Source: Chloroflexi bacterium AL-N1
Lineage (GTDB): Bacteria; Chloroflexota; Chloroflexia; Chloroflexales; Roseiflexaceae
NCBI GenBank assembly: GCA_013122435.1
Contig: WYDT01000015.1
Location: 62,001 to 126,000, forward strand
Direction of reading: 5' to 3'
Length of the DNA: 64,000 nt
The position numbers and the translations under genes were made by a program. Position 1 is the stretch's first letter. Every line of letters starts with the position of its first letter. The notes under the pieces are model-generated. The model was not told the DNA's origin and did no database searches. It saw nothing but the letters and a program-made list of their open reading frames with translations. This document shows positions 16,984 to 25,514 of this stretch, piece by piece.

Positions 16984-18395
16984 TGGAGACAAATAGCGCC
17001 ATGATCGAACGACTACGCCAATTACCAACCTTCGAGCCATTGGCCGATGATGTGCTCGAATGGTTGCTCGAACATAGCGAAGAGTTGTCATATGATGCAG
17101 GCGATATGTTGTTTACCGAGGGGCAATCCGCCAACTATTTTTACATTCTGCTGGACGGGCAGGTACAAATCACCAAGCGGATGGGCGGGCAAGAAATAAC
17201 GCTGGCAACACACGAAGCAGGTGCCTTCACGGGTGAAATCCCTTTGCTCACAGGAACGGCCTATATCGCGAGTGCGCGCGCTTTGCAACCAACACATGTG
17301 TTACGGGTAGACCAGGAGTCGTTTGAGGAACTCCTGGCAACCTGCAAACCCTTACGCAATGCCATCTTTGCTGAGGTAGCACAACGACTCCAAAACCTGG
17401 AAGCACAACTACGCCAACGTGAGAAGATGGCCTCTCTCGGTGTATTGGCGGCGGGGCTGGCCCACGAACTCAACAACCCGGCCGCTGCCAGTCGTCGGGC
17501 CGTTGGTAATCTGCGTGAGGCTCTGCAAAAACTTAAGGTATCAACGGCGGCGGTCAATCAGCACAAACTTGCAGAGGAACACATTGCATTACTCTACCAA
17601 ATCCAAGAACAGGCAGTGAAACAGCTTGCGAGTGACACCAGCCTCGACCCACTCGAACAAAGTGATCGCGAAGATGCAATGGGTGATTGGTTGGAGACAC
17701 AGGGGATTGATGCTGCATGGCAACTCACTGCCACATTTGTACAAGCAGGGATGACCGTTGAGCAATTAGAACAGATACAATCCACGCTCCCTACCCCAAC
17801 CCTGAACGATGCGGTGGTATGGTTAGAGGGTTCTCTGCAAACCGGTGAACTTCTGAAGGAGATTGAAAACAGCACGACCCGCATATCTGAATTAGTGCTG
17901 GCTGTCAAATCATATTCGTATATGGATCAAACGGTGGTGCAGGAAGTCGATATTCACAAGGGTATTGATGATACGCTTAAAATCCTGACGCATAAGCTTA
18001 AAAAGGGCGTTACCGTGCTGCGAGAATATGACTCCAACCTACCGAATATCATGGCGTATGGGAGCGAACTCAATCAGGTGTGGACCAATCTTATCGATAA
18101 TGCGGTCGATGCAATGCATGGGGAGGGACAGATTCGCATTCGTACGAGTCATGAGGCAGATGTGGTGTTGGTGGAGATTGTTGATGATGGTCCAGGCATT
18201 CCACCGGAGATTCAATCGCGGATCTTCGAGCCCTTTTTTACTACCAAAGAAGTGGGCAAAGGCTCTGGGTTGGGATTAGATATTGCCTACAGGATCGTAG
18301 TACACCAGCACCACGGAGATTTGCGCTTTACCTCAAAGCCGGGAGAAACACGCTTTCAGATATCGATACCCATTGAGTTGGTGTGTGCGGTGTAG
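16983..18395 (+). CDS. cyclic-nucleotide-binding-domain sensor histidine kinase
   Basis: 470 residues; the ATG overlaps the previous stop, and a second in-frame ATG at 17001 has GGAG upstream. Residues about 8-140 are a cNMP-binding fold of the CRP type ('DMLFTEGQSANYFYILLDGQ', 'EAGAFTGEIPLLTGTAYIAS'). A dimerisation box 'ASLGVLAAGLAHELNNPAAA' carries H161. The ATPase has 'QVWTNLIDNAVDAM', 'IVDDGPGIP', 'FEPFFTTKEVGKGSGLGLDI' and 'GETRFQISIPIE'. No membrane segment, so the kinase is cytoplasmic. The first gene of the operon has a receiver domain and is the obvious phosphotransfer partner. The arrangement suggests redox or ligand control of the flavoprotein. Confidence 0.9.
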   Translation: METNSAMIERLRQLPTFEPLADDVLEWLLEHSEELSYDAGDMLFTEGQSANYFYILLDGQVQITKRMGGQEITLATHEAGAFTGEIPLLTGTAYIASARALQPTHVLRVDQESFEELLATCKPLRNAIFAEVAQRLQNLEAQLRQREKMASLGVLAAGLAHELNNPAAASRRAVGNLREALQKLKVSTAAVNQHKLAEEHIALLYQIQEQAVKQLASDTSLDPLEQSDREDAMGDWLETQGIDAAWQLTATFVQAGMTVEQLEQIQSTLPTPTLNDAVVWLEGSLQTGELLKEIENSTTRISELVLAVKSYSYMDQTVVQEVDIHKGIDDTLKILTHKLKKGVTVLREYDSNLPNIMAYGSELNQVWTNLIDNAVDAMHGEGQIRIRTSHEADVVLVEIVDDGPGIPPEIQSRIFEPFFTTKEVGKGSGLGLDIAYRIVVHQHHGDLRFTSKPGETRFQISIPIELVCAV

Positions 18396-18429
18396 TGTCG
18401 TACACGCCCATCACCTTCATACACCAACT

Positions 18430-19278
18430 TTAGTGCTCCAAAACATAAGTAATGCCACTCTGAAGTGTGCTGCGCGTAATAATGTTGCTAAAATCGATAC
18501 CAAGTCCCACTAACATTTGGGCCACTTCAGGGCGAATACCGGTTAACACCACTCGGGCGCCCAGCAACTGCACCGCCTGGGCCGCTTTGAGCAAGGTGTC
18601 AGCAACTTGCGAATCCAGGGTCACTACCCCTGTCACATCCAGAATAACAACCTCGGCCTGCTTCTCAGCAATACCGTGTAAAAGTGTATCTAACACATTC
18701 TGTGCACGACGGGTATCAATAGTACCAATCAACGGCATCACCAACACCCGATCACTGATCGGTATCAGCGGCGTTGACAATTCTGCAAGAGTCGCAGCTT
18801 GCATCTGAATAATTTTATCTTGCATGGTGCGGCGCTGCTCTTCTGCTTTCTTACGCTCAGTCACATCTCGCGCTACCCATAGAACAGTGGTGTCGTTGAT
18901 GGGGGAAACTGAGCCAGCAAACCACACATCACCACCCTGCACAGGTAAGAAGTACTCGATGTGAACGATTTGATGTGTCTCAAGAGCATGGCGGATTTTT
19001 CCAACAAAAACATCTGCAGCCTCAGCAGGCATAATATCGTGAATCGTTTTACCAAGCATCTCTTCTGAGGGTTTATAAAGGAGCGATGGATTGGTTGGGG
19101 CGATTTTCAGATACTGCCCATCGCTATCAAGCACCAGAATCACATCAGACATTGCAGCGAAGAGCGCACTTACCTCTGCTTCGGACTGCTCTAATTCATG
19201 CACACGCTGCTCAAGTTCTATAATACGTTGCTGTAATGTATGTTCGTCTGCCCATTTAGCCTCTTTATGCGAATCCAT
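18430..19278 (-). CDS. PAS + STAS domain protein (RsbR-like)
   Basis: 282 residues. An N-terminal coiled coil ('TLQQRIIELEQRVHELEQSE') leads into a PAS domain (about 35-150, 'MSDVILVLDSDGQYLKIAP', 'WVARDVTERKKAEEQ'). The C-terminal STAS domain (about 165-275) has 'LVMPLIGTIDTRRAQNVLD', 'EVVILDVTGVVTLDSQVADT' and 'LGARVVLTGIRPEVAQMLV'; the T and S in 'GVVTLDSQ' are the positions phosphorylated in RsbR/RsbS-type stressosome proteins. No cognate RsbT-type kinase is visible nearby. It is convergent with the cNMP-binding kinase gene (34 bases between ends). Confidence 0.9.
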   Translation of the reverse strand: MDSHKEAKWADEHTLQQRIIELEQRVHELEQSEAEVSALFAAMSDVILVLDSDGQYLKIAPTNPSLLYKPSEEMLGKTIHDIMPAEAADVFVGKIRHALETHQIVHIEYFLPVQGGDVWFAGSVSPINDTTVLWVARDVTERKKAEEQRRTMQDKIIQMQAATLAELSTPLIPISDRVLVMPLIGTIDTRRAQNVLDTLLHGIAEKQAEVVILDVTGVVTLDSQVADTLLKAAQAVQLLGARVVLTGIRPEVAQMLVGLGIDFSNIITRSTLQSGITYVLEH

Positions 19279-19450
19279 CAGGCAACTTTGCTCCCTATTA
19301 GCATCAATATGACCAGAGAGAGTTCTAAAAACCAGATATACGACAAGCCTCTTTAGTGTACCGTATATCTGGATTTGATCAACCTATTGTGATGTACTAC
19401 TAATAGCCTAGCATACCACTACACACACAAACAGGCAAGTTCAAAATATT

Positions 19451-21250
19451 CTACTCAACAACTAGTGGAACCATCTCAGGTGCCGGTGTTAGCTTGACGT
19501 AGCCCTGACCACTGCGATTACTCAGGTGCATATCGGATAATACAATAAGGGCAAGTAACGAAAATGTCATCTCAGGCCCTACCCAATGGCAGCCAATCGA
19601 CTGCCAGGCCCTTTCAAGTTCAGCTACCTGTGCGGCCACAACTGGCACAGTGTCAAGCGACATCAGGCCGGCAAGCGGCAACGGTACACACGTGATGACC
19701 TGTCCATCGGCAACCACGATCATACCACCACCAATCTTGATCAACTCATTCGCTGCCAGCGCCATATCATCGTCGTTGGTTCCCATAACCAGCAGGTTGT
19801 GACTATCGTGGGCGACGGTCGAAGCCACCGCGCCACGTTGCATTCCAAAGCCGGTAACAAACCCTAGGCCACGGCTGTCGGTGCGGTGGTGGCGCTCGAA
19901 CACCACCATTTTGGCCACATCCTGCTCAACGGAAGCTTGAATACCACGATCAGTGACGGATAAGGTCTTGATCTCTTCAGTGGTGTCCACACGACCCTCA
20001 TACGCACGAACGACACGTACCTGTGCACTCGAACCCGTATGTGTCACCACAAAATCATCAGCGGTTAAGGGATCAAGATGAACCGACTGCAATGACCATT
20101 CAGGATATTCAAACGGTGCGATTTCGACCGTAAGCCGGCCATTTTCAGCGACCAACAGACCGTCAGCATAGACTTGATCGATCACAAGGTTCTCAAGATC
20201 GCTCACGATCAGAATATCGGCAGCACGAGCAGGTGCAATCATGCCCAGCCAACGCCAGGCTTCCATCAGTTGTGCACCGTTGAGCGTAGCCATCTGAATG
20301 GCTAACATCGGTGACACACCCAACTCAATCGCCTTCCGTACTAACCGATCCATATGTCCGTCTTCCTGTAAGGTGTTGGGGGTCACATCATCGGAAATCA
20401 GTGTATAGAACCGCGTATCCATGTGGGGATTATCTAAAATAGTTTGAATGGTGTTAGGCATGTCGAGCCATGCGGTACCATAACGCTGCTGGGCGTAGCA
20501 CCCCAGCCGCGCACGTGTAAGCGCCTCAGCAGCAGTTGTCGATTCGTGGCATGCGGTAATTCCCGAGGCGACAAAGGCATTCAAACCACGGCTAATGTCA
20601 GGATGCGAATGATGACCGGTCACCACTTTCCCTGTACGCTCCATGGCCTGCATGATCGCATGAACACCAGGGTCACCAAAGATGACTCCGGGGAAATTCA
20701 TCATTTCTCCCAGACCATAAATGCCTGGCCAGGCAGCGGCTTCGGCTATTTCCTTATCGGTAAATGTGGCACCACCATCTTCAAAACCGGGAATGGACGG
20801 TACACAGGACGGCATCATCGTCAGCACTTTCAAAGGCAGGTTTTGTGCAGACTCAACAAATAGTTTGACGCCTTCTAACCCGAACACATTGGCAATCTCA
20901 TGTGGATCAGGAACAATAGCGGTCGTGCCACGAGGCAAAACTGCTTCAGCATAACGTCGGACATCGACCATACTACTCTCAACATGGAGATGCGTATCAA
21001 TAAAACCGGGAACGAGATAGCGACCTGCAGCATCAACAACCTTAGTATTATCATCACGCACCACATGTGAGGCATCACCGACGAGCGCTATAAAACCTTT
21101 ACAGATAGCCACATCAGTTTTGGGTAAGAATTCACCTGTGTTGACATTCGCTAACGTTCCATTGGTAATAATCAAATCAGCTGCCTGCTGCCCCATGGCA
21201 ACCGCAGCAAGTTCTCGAGTCAAGTCCACATGCAAATGACGTTGCGTCAT
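19451..21250 (-). CDS. ade: adenine deaminase
   Basis: 599 residues. The start at 21250 (MTQRHLHVDLTREL) is chosen because AGGAGG lies nine bases upstream; an ATG at 21271 is in frame but the ribosome site would lie inside the coding part. It converts adenine to hypoxanthine and ammonia in purine salvage. Amidohydrolase motifs: 'GFIDTHLHVESSMV', 'VPDPHEIANVFG', 'GLGEMMNFPGV', 'VTGHHSHPD', 'ACHESTTAAEA', 'LISDDVTP', and the C-terminal 'STVAHDSHNLLVMGTND' and 'GGGMIVVADG'. Length and order fit the bacterial Ade family. Alone on its strand; the leader shows no recognisable purine riboswitch. Confidence 0.94.
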   Translation of the reverse strand: MTQRHLHVDLTRELAAVAMGQQAADLIITNGTLANVNTGEFLPKTDVAICKGFIALVGDASHVVRDDNTKVVDAAGRYLVPGFIDTHLHVESSMVDVRRYAEAVLPRGTTAIVPDPHEIANVFGLEGVKLFVESAQNLPLKVLTMMPSCVPSIPGFEDGGATFTDKEIAEAAAWPGIYGLGEMMNFPGVIFGDPGVHAIMQAMERTGKVVTGHHSHPDISRGLNAFVASGITACHESTTAAEALTRARLGCYAQQRYGTAWLDMPNTIQTILDNPHMDTRFYTLISDDVTPNTLQEDGHMDRLVRKAIELGVSPMLAIQMATLNGAQLMEAWRWLGMIAPARAADILIVSDLENLVIDQVYADGLLVAENGRLTVEIAPFEYPEWSLQSVHLDPLTADDFVVTHTGSSAQVRVVRAYEGRVDTTEEIKTLSVTDRGIQASVEQDVAKMVVFERHHRTDSRGLGFVTGFGMQRGAVASTVAHDSHNLLVMGTNDDDMALAANELIKIGGGMIVVADGQVITCVPLPLAGLMSLDTVPVVAAQVAELERAWQSIGCHWVGPEMTFSLLALIVLSDMHLSNRSGQGYVKLTPAPEMVPLVVE

Positions 21251-21782
21251 GGCGTCAAACCTCCTACTCATTGTTAATCATTTCTGGTAATTGCATATAC
21301 ATCATATCCTTTCACATGTTCATCTCGACAGAGCAACAATGTGTCAAGGACAACCACAAAGAAGTGGGGCTAATTGTCGAACACACCATGGTATTCGTCC
21401 CTCACAAATGCATATGCCTATGTAATGATTACCATAACATAAGCAATTTAGCGCGTTCCAGTCGTAATGGAATAATGGTTATACCATAATCATAACAGAA
21501 ATATATGCGGTTGGTCAACTATATGATATAGGAAATCCGGATAAAAAATTGTCTGACTTTTTGTTGAATGAGGAAGTGACCACTGACATACAAACCAAAC
21601 AAGTATGTGATGGCCATCAAATGAAGAATATGCTATCTGCTATAAGCTTATTGATCTGAAACATATAGAGACAGAAGCTTTCAGCAGCAGATGATTGTCT
21701 TGAAGCACATCAATTTCCAGAAACAACACCCCCCCCTCTGTGCTACACTCTCTGCTCAGTTCGCTCTTGACTGATAGCTCCA
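21251..21782. other. intergenic region upstream of ade
   Basis: About 530 bases between the ade start and the 3' end of the epimerase gene, which lies on the same strand. On the minus strand TTGACA occurs at 21340-21345, a possible -35 for ade, but no good -10 lies 17 bases on. A C8 run lies near 21729-21737. I searched by eye for a purine riboswitch core and did not find one. No coding frame is convincing. Confidence 0.5.
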
Positions 21783-22793
21783 TTACTTACCAACCAACTC
21801 CGGTCGATACTGACGATACCATACTACCTCGTCGTCGAGGGTCTCCTCCAGTGGGCGAAAGCTCACACCCAGTTTGTGCTCTGCTTTCTGTGAGGAAATC
21901 TGCTGGTGTCGGTTGAGCGATTGCACCGAGTCCATCGAGATCAAGCTTGGCTTGCCGGTTAAACGACTATAACGCTCAGACAGCCATGCGGCACTAAAAG
22001 AAACCCAGTATGGAATATGACCCTTGGGAGCAGGAACTCCACTCACCTTTTCCAGTATATGCACAATCTCTGCAAAACTGGTTGAACGACCCGCAATGAT
22101 GTAGCGTTCGCCACTTTGCCCATGTTGCACCGCATTGATCATCCCCTGCGCCACGTCACGCGCATCGACGACATAATTGCCACCTGCGAAAATCCCAGGC
22201 AAATGCTGGTTGAGGTAGGCCAACACAACCTGCCCGCTGCCGGTGGGGGCGTTGTCGCGTGGGCCAAACATCCATCCCGGGAGAATCAACACCACCGGAA
22301 TCTGGTGCTGCTCCAGGAACTTGTCGATGGCTTGCTCCGCTAGCACCTTGCTCCAGAAATACAGATTGTTTCGTGCAATATCGTCTGGTGGTGTCGCTTC
22401 GTCACTCATCGTGCCAGAGCGTGCGTGTCCGATCACACCGACAGAGCTGGTATAGATAACTTTTTTAACCCCTTGCTGTTCGGCAGCCTCAAGCAGTTTG
22501 ATGGTGCCAGTCACATTAATCCGCTCCAACTCACCCCAATGCTTACCCGGCTGATAGTATTCACGAAAAAATGCCGCTGTGTGAAAGAGGACATCGCACC
22601 CAGACATCGCTAGGGCAAACCCATCAATATCGTGCATGTCGCCCTGCACAATTGACACATCCATACCGTCGAAAAGCGTGCAGGCTTTCTCCACCGAACG
22701 GGCCAGCACTTTGACCTCATACCCCTGCTGTACCAGCAATCGAACCAGATTACTGCCCAACAATCCTGTACTACCCGTAACAAAGGCTTTCAT
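21783..22793 (-). CDS. NAD-dependent epimerase/dehydratase (extended SDR)
   Basis: 336 residues. The Rossmann motif is 'MKAFVTGSTGLLGSNLVRLL' (GxxGxxG), followed by 'IVQGDMHDIDGFALAMSGCD', 'DVLFHTAAFFREYYQPG', 'YTSSVGVIGHA', and the catalytic Tyr-x-x-x-Lys as 'LYFWSKVLAEQ'. The later 'VVLILPGWMFGPRDNAPTGS' and 'VDARDVAQGMINAVQHG' fit dihydroflavonol-reductase-like or hopanoid-associated sugar epimerase groups. The substrate is uncertain. It is transcribed away from a TetR gene; a consensus promoter with an operator in its spacer lies at 22868-22915, so the TetR protein probably represses it. Confidence 0.9.
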   Translation of the reverse strand: MKAFVTGSTGLLGSNLVRLLVQQGYEVKVLARSVEKACTLFDGMDVSIVQGDMHDIDGFALAMSGCDVLFHTAAFFREYYQPGKHWGELERINVTGTIKLLEAAEQQGVKKVIYTSSVGVIGHARSGTMSDEATPPDDIARNNLYFWSKVLAEQAIDKFLEQHQIPVVLILPGWMFGPRDNAPTGSGQVVLAYLNQHLPGIFAGGNYVVDARDVAQGMINAVQHGQSGERYIIAGRSTSFAEIVHILEKVSGVPAPKGHIPYWVSFSAAWLSERYSRLTGKPSLISMDSVQSLNRHQQISSQKAEHKLGVSFRPLEETLDDEVVWYRQYRPELVGK

Positions 22794-22867
22794 CTATATG
22801 CCCCTTTGATCCACGCACTACTGTATTCGATGCTACAATAGTCGACAGATACACACTGCAATAAAAA

Positions 22868-22906
22868 TGAGCATTCGCTCACATTTAATATACGAGCGGT
22901 TGCTCG
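22868..22906. promoter_or_regulatory. two tandem TetR operator candidates
   Basis: TGAGCATTCGCTCA (22868-22881) and CGAGCGGTTGCTCG (22893-22906) are both inverted repeats with GAGC/GCTC arms around a four-base centre, and their centres are 25 bases apart. The second fills the promoter spacer and the first covers the predicted start. They lie between the TetR gene and the epimerase, so binding would repress the epimerase and probably tetR itself. Confidence 0.65.
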
Positions 22907-22915
22907 CATTGTCAA
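22887..22915 (-). promoter_or_regulatory. sigma-70 promoter of the epimerase gene
   Basis: On the minus strand TTGACA (22915-22910) and TATATT (22892-22887) are separated by exactly 17 bases. The expected start of transcription is about 22880, giving a leader of about 87 bases. The spacer contains one of the two palindromes described for this region. Confidence 0.7.
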
Positions 22916-22929
22916 GTTGAAATTTGCAC

Positions 22930-23583
22930 ATGTCCAGACATTCCACATTACGTCGTGCACCACAACAAAAACGTGGTCAGCAACGTGTCGACCGCATCCT
23001 GGATGCTGCCGCACAGGTTTTTGCAGATGTTGGCTATGAAGCGGCAACCACCAATGCAATCGCTGCCCAGGCCCAAACCTCCATTGGGTCGTTGTATCAG
23101 TTTTTTCCAAACAAGGACGCAATCGTAAGCGCACTCGTGGCACGCTATGTGGATCAACTTCGTACTGTCTACGACTCTGTACTCGAAGATCAGGCTGAGG
23201 AACTGTCCCTTGAAATCACGATTGGGCGGCTCGTTGATGGGTTGATCGATTTTCACCTCACACACACCGGGTTTATGGCCATCTTTACCAGGTCGCCGGT
23301 GTCCGAACAAGCGAAAGCCACTGCGGAAGAACTTGCCTATGAGAATCATGCACGTGGTGAGCAACTGCTGGGAATGTTTGTACCAAATTTGCCCGATAAA
23401 AAGCGACATCTCTATGCACTCATAGCTTCCCATATCGTTAAAGGATTGATGCCGCTCTCCGATATTCAGGATGAACATTTTCGCGCCGCAGTTGCAAATG
23501 AGATAAAGGTCGCACTGCTGGCCTATCTCGAGTCGATTCGCGAACGTTTTAACGAAGATACGACTAGTGATCAACAAGAATAG
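22930..23583 (+). CDS. TetR family transcriptional regulator
   Basis: 217 residues from MSRHSTLRRAPQQKRG; no clear ribosome site, so the transcript may be short-led. The DNA-binding domain is 'RVDRILDAAAQVFADVGYEA', 'TTNAIAAQAQTSIGSLYQFF', 'PNKDAIVSALVARYVDQL', the classic TetR helix-turn-helix. The C-terminal ligand and dimer domain has no recognised specificity. It is divergent from the epimerase gene and the intergenic region has two matching palindromes, so it most likely controls that gene and itself. Confidence 0.9.
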   Translation: MSRHSTLRRAPQQKRGQQRVDRILDAAAQVFADVGYEAATTNAIAAQAQTSIGSLYQFFPNKDAIVSALVARYVDQLRTVYDSVLEDQAEELSLEITIGRLVDGLIDFHLTHTGFMAIFTRSPVSEQAKATAEELAYENHARGEQLLGMFVPNLPDKKRHLYALIASHIVKGLMPLSDIQDEHFRAAVANEIKVALLAYLESIRERFNEDTTSDQQE

Positions 23584-23589
23584 CGGCGC

Positions 23590-23618
23590 TTGCAGATTTC
23601 TGCAACCACTGCTACACT
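23590..23618 (+). promoter_or_regulatory. promoter of the glycosyltransferase genes, near-leaderless
   Basis: TTGCAG (23590-23595) and TACACT (23613-23618) are 17 bases apart. The first glycosyltransferase ATG is at 23628, only nine bases after the -10, and has no ribosome site, so its transcript would have almost no leader. Confidence 0.5.
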
Positions 23619-23627
23619 ACGCCCGCT

Positions 23628-24647
23628 ATGAGCAATAGAAACCCAACGATAGGCGTTGTCATTGTCTCGTTTAATACCTGCACGTTGTTGCGCGAGTGCC
23701 TGGATTCGTTGCGTGTGTGTACGCTTCCACGGCGTACTATTGTGGTCGACAACGGATCATACGACGGCAGTGCAGACCTTGTACGAACCAAATTTCCCGC
23801 TGTTGAGTTGGTCGCACTCCAAAGAAACGTTGGTTTTGCTTCTGGTACGAATGTTGGTCTGCGTTTTCTGCTGGAAAAACAGACGACGTTTCACCCACAA
23901 CACCCAACAAGAGATGCATATCATGCTGACGCCAACCTGACAGCGGTAGAAACACCTGATATCGACTACATCCTGTTGCTCAATCCTGACACCGTCGTCC
24001 ATCCAGGCGCCATTGAGTCGCTTGTTGCATTTTTAGAGGCGCATCCACGCGTCGGTGCTGTCGGCCCACGGTTGCTCAATCCTGATGGAAGTATACAACC
24101 CGCAGCATTCCGCTTTCCAACCCTCACGATGACCTTGTTGGATCTTTTTCCACCGGGTGAGATATTGCCAGGTCGCCTGTACAACTCCTGGTGGCATGGG
24201 CGGTATCACCAGGAGTGTCATGGCCATGATGCCTTCCCCATCGATCATCCACTCGGTGCCTGTATGCTGGTACGCCCTGAGACGGTTGTCCAGATCGGCT
24301 TGCTCGACGAAAGCTTCTTCATGTACACCGAAGAGATCGATTGGTGCTATCGCATACGCCAGAACGGATGGGCCATCTGGCAGGTCCCCGCAGCGTATGT
24401 TACCCATGTTGGCGGTGCCGCGACGGAACAATTCCGCGCCCGCATGCTGATTGCACTCCACGAGAGCCGCATGCGCTTCTTTCGGAAACATTACACATCA
24501 TCGTTTGTATTCTGGCATCGTACTATCGTGCGCGCCGGCATGTTGCGAATGATGCTACTGGTGTGGCGCGACTATCTGTCTGGTATGCTGACACGTGAAG
24601 ATCTCGCAATCCGGCTGGCGACGTACGGAAGAGTAATGCAACTATGA
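23628..24647 (+). CDS. GT2 family glycosyltransferase (rhamnosyltransferase-like)
   Basis: 339 residues. GT-A fold: 'IGVVIVSFNTCTLLRECLDS', 'RTIVVDNGSYDGSADLVRT', 'VALQRNVGFASGTNVGLRF', the metal site as 'ILLLNPDTVVHPGAIESLV', then 'VGAVGPRLLNPDGSIQPAA', 'GACMLVRPETVVQIGLLDES' and 'FMYTEEIDWCYRIRQNGWAI'. This is the WcaA/rhamnosyltransferase-like branch that adds sugars to surface polysaccharide. The C-terminus has a weakly hydrophobic helix. It overlaps the next glycosyltransferase gene by four bases (ATGA). Confidence 0.9.
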   Translation: MSNRNPTIGVVIVSFNTCTLLRECLDSLRVCTLPRRTIVVDNGSYDGSADLVRTKFPAVELVALQRNVGFASGTNVGLRFLLEKQTTFHPQHPTRDAYHADANLTAVETPDIDYILLLNPDTVVHPGAIESLVAFLEAHPRVGAVGPRLLNPDGSIQPAAFRFPTLTMTLLDLFPPGEILPGRLYNSWWHGRYHQECHGHDAFPIDHPLGACMLVRPETVVQIGLLDESFFMYTEEIDWCYRIRQNGWAIWQVPAAYVTHVGGAATEQFRARMLIALHESRMRFFRKHYTSSFVFWHRTIVRAGMLRMMLLVWRDYLSGMLTREDLAIRLATYGRVMQL

Positions 24648-25489
24648 CCATCGCTAAGCCAACAGGACAGCCAGCATCAATCCAACATCGTGCAAGTTTG
24701 TCTGTTGCCATCATCGCGCGCGACGAAGAGCGCCACATTGGTCAGGCGTTGGCCAGCGTGGCCGATCTGGCAACCGAGATCGTGACATTGGTCACCGAGT
24801 CGACTCGTGACCGTACCGCATCTATCTGTAGGAGCTATGGTGCGGCGCTATACATTGAGCCATGGCGCGGTTTTCCAGCCCAGCGCAATCGGGCGCTCGC
24901 GTTGTGCAACAACGATTGGGTGCTCTTTCTCGATGCCGACGAGCGGGTCCCACCAACATTAGCAGACGAAATCCGCACGCTACTGGCAACGGACCATGGC
25001 GCACCGCTGCAATCTCAAACCAACTCGAGACCCATCGCGGGATACTGGATACCTCGTTACAACCAATTCTTTGGCAAAATCCTGCACGGTGGTGGTTGGT
25101 ACCCCGACCATCAGCTGCGTCTGCTGCGCCGGGGCTATGCTCATTTCGACGAGTCGCGTCTTGTCCACGAATTTGCCCAGCTTGATGGCGAAGCTGAGTA
25201 TGTGCATGAACACCTGTTGCATCTCAATATCGAGCATGCCGATGAACTGTGGTTCAAACAACGCAGTTATGCTATTCAAGAGGCACATGTGCTCTACCGT
25301 GAAGGTCGACGCGCACGCCTACGCAATCTGGTCGGTGCACCCCTGCGCGAATTTCGCCGCCGTTACTTTGGGCTGGGCGGATATAAAGATGGCTCATTAG
25401 GTCTCTTTTTGTGCGCGACAATGGCTTATTTTGAGTTTGTAAAATACATCCATTTGATGGGATTAGCACTGTTGCGTCGCCCAACATGA
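24644..25489 (+). CDS. GT2 family glycosyltransferase (WaaE/KdtX-like)
   Basis: 281 residues, starting within the stop of the previous gene. Motifs: 'LSVAIIARDEERHIGQALAS', 'EIVTLVTESTRDRTASIC', 'PWRGFPAQRNRALALCNNDW', 'VLFLDADERVPPTLADEI' (DAD metal site), 'YWIPRYNQFFGKILHGGGWY', 'DHQLRLLRRGYAHFDESR' and 'VHEFAQLDGEAEYVHEHLLH'. This is the LPS-core beta-glycosyltransferase-like branch of GT2, which in Gram-positive-type bacteria works on other glycans. A hydrophobic C-terminal helix may attach it to the membrane. The middle gene of three GT2 genes, so they probably build one polysaccharide. Confidence 0.9.
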   Translation: MTIAKPTGQPASIQHRASLSVAIIARDEERHIGQALASVADLATEIVTLVTESTRDRTASICRSYGAALYIEPWRGFPAQRNRALALCNNDWVLFLDADERVPPTLADEIRTLLATDHGAPLQSQTNSRPIAGYWIPRYNQFFGKILHGGGWYPDHQLRLLRRGYAHFDESRLVHEFAQLDGEAEYVHEHLLHLNIEHADELWFKQRSYAIQEAHVLYREGRRARLRNLVGAPLREFRRRYFGLGGYKDGSLGLFLCATMAYFEFVKYIHLMGLALLRRPT

Positions 25490-25514
25490 CAGAACCTACC
25501 TACCACACAGCGGC

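Noticed and set aside
21251..21500. purine riboswitch upstream of adenine deaminase
   Set aside because: Expected from gene function, but the conserved junction and loop sequences are not present on the minus strand.
22948..23577. long open frame of 209 codons on the minus strand
   Set aside because: It lies fully inside the TetR gene in antisense, has no domain pattern, and the TetR frame has clear motifs.
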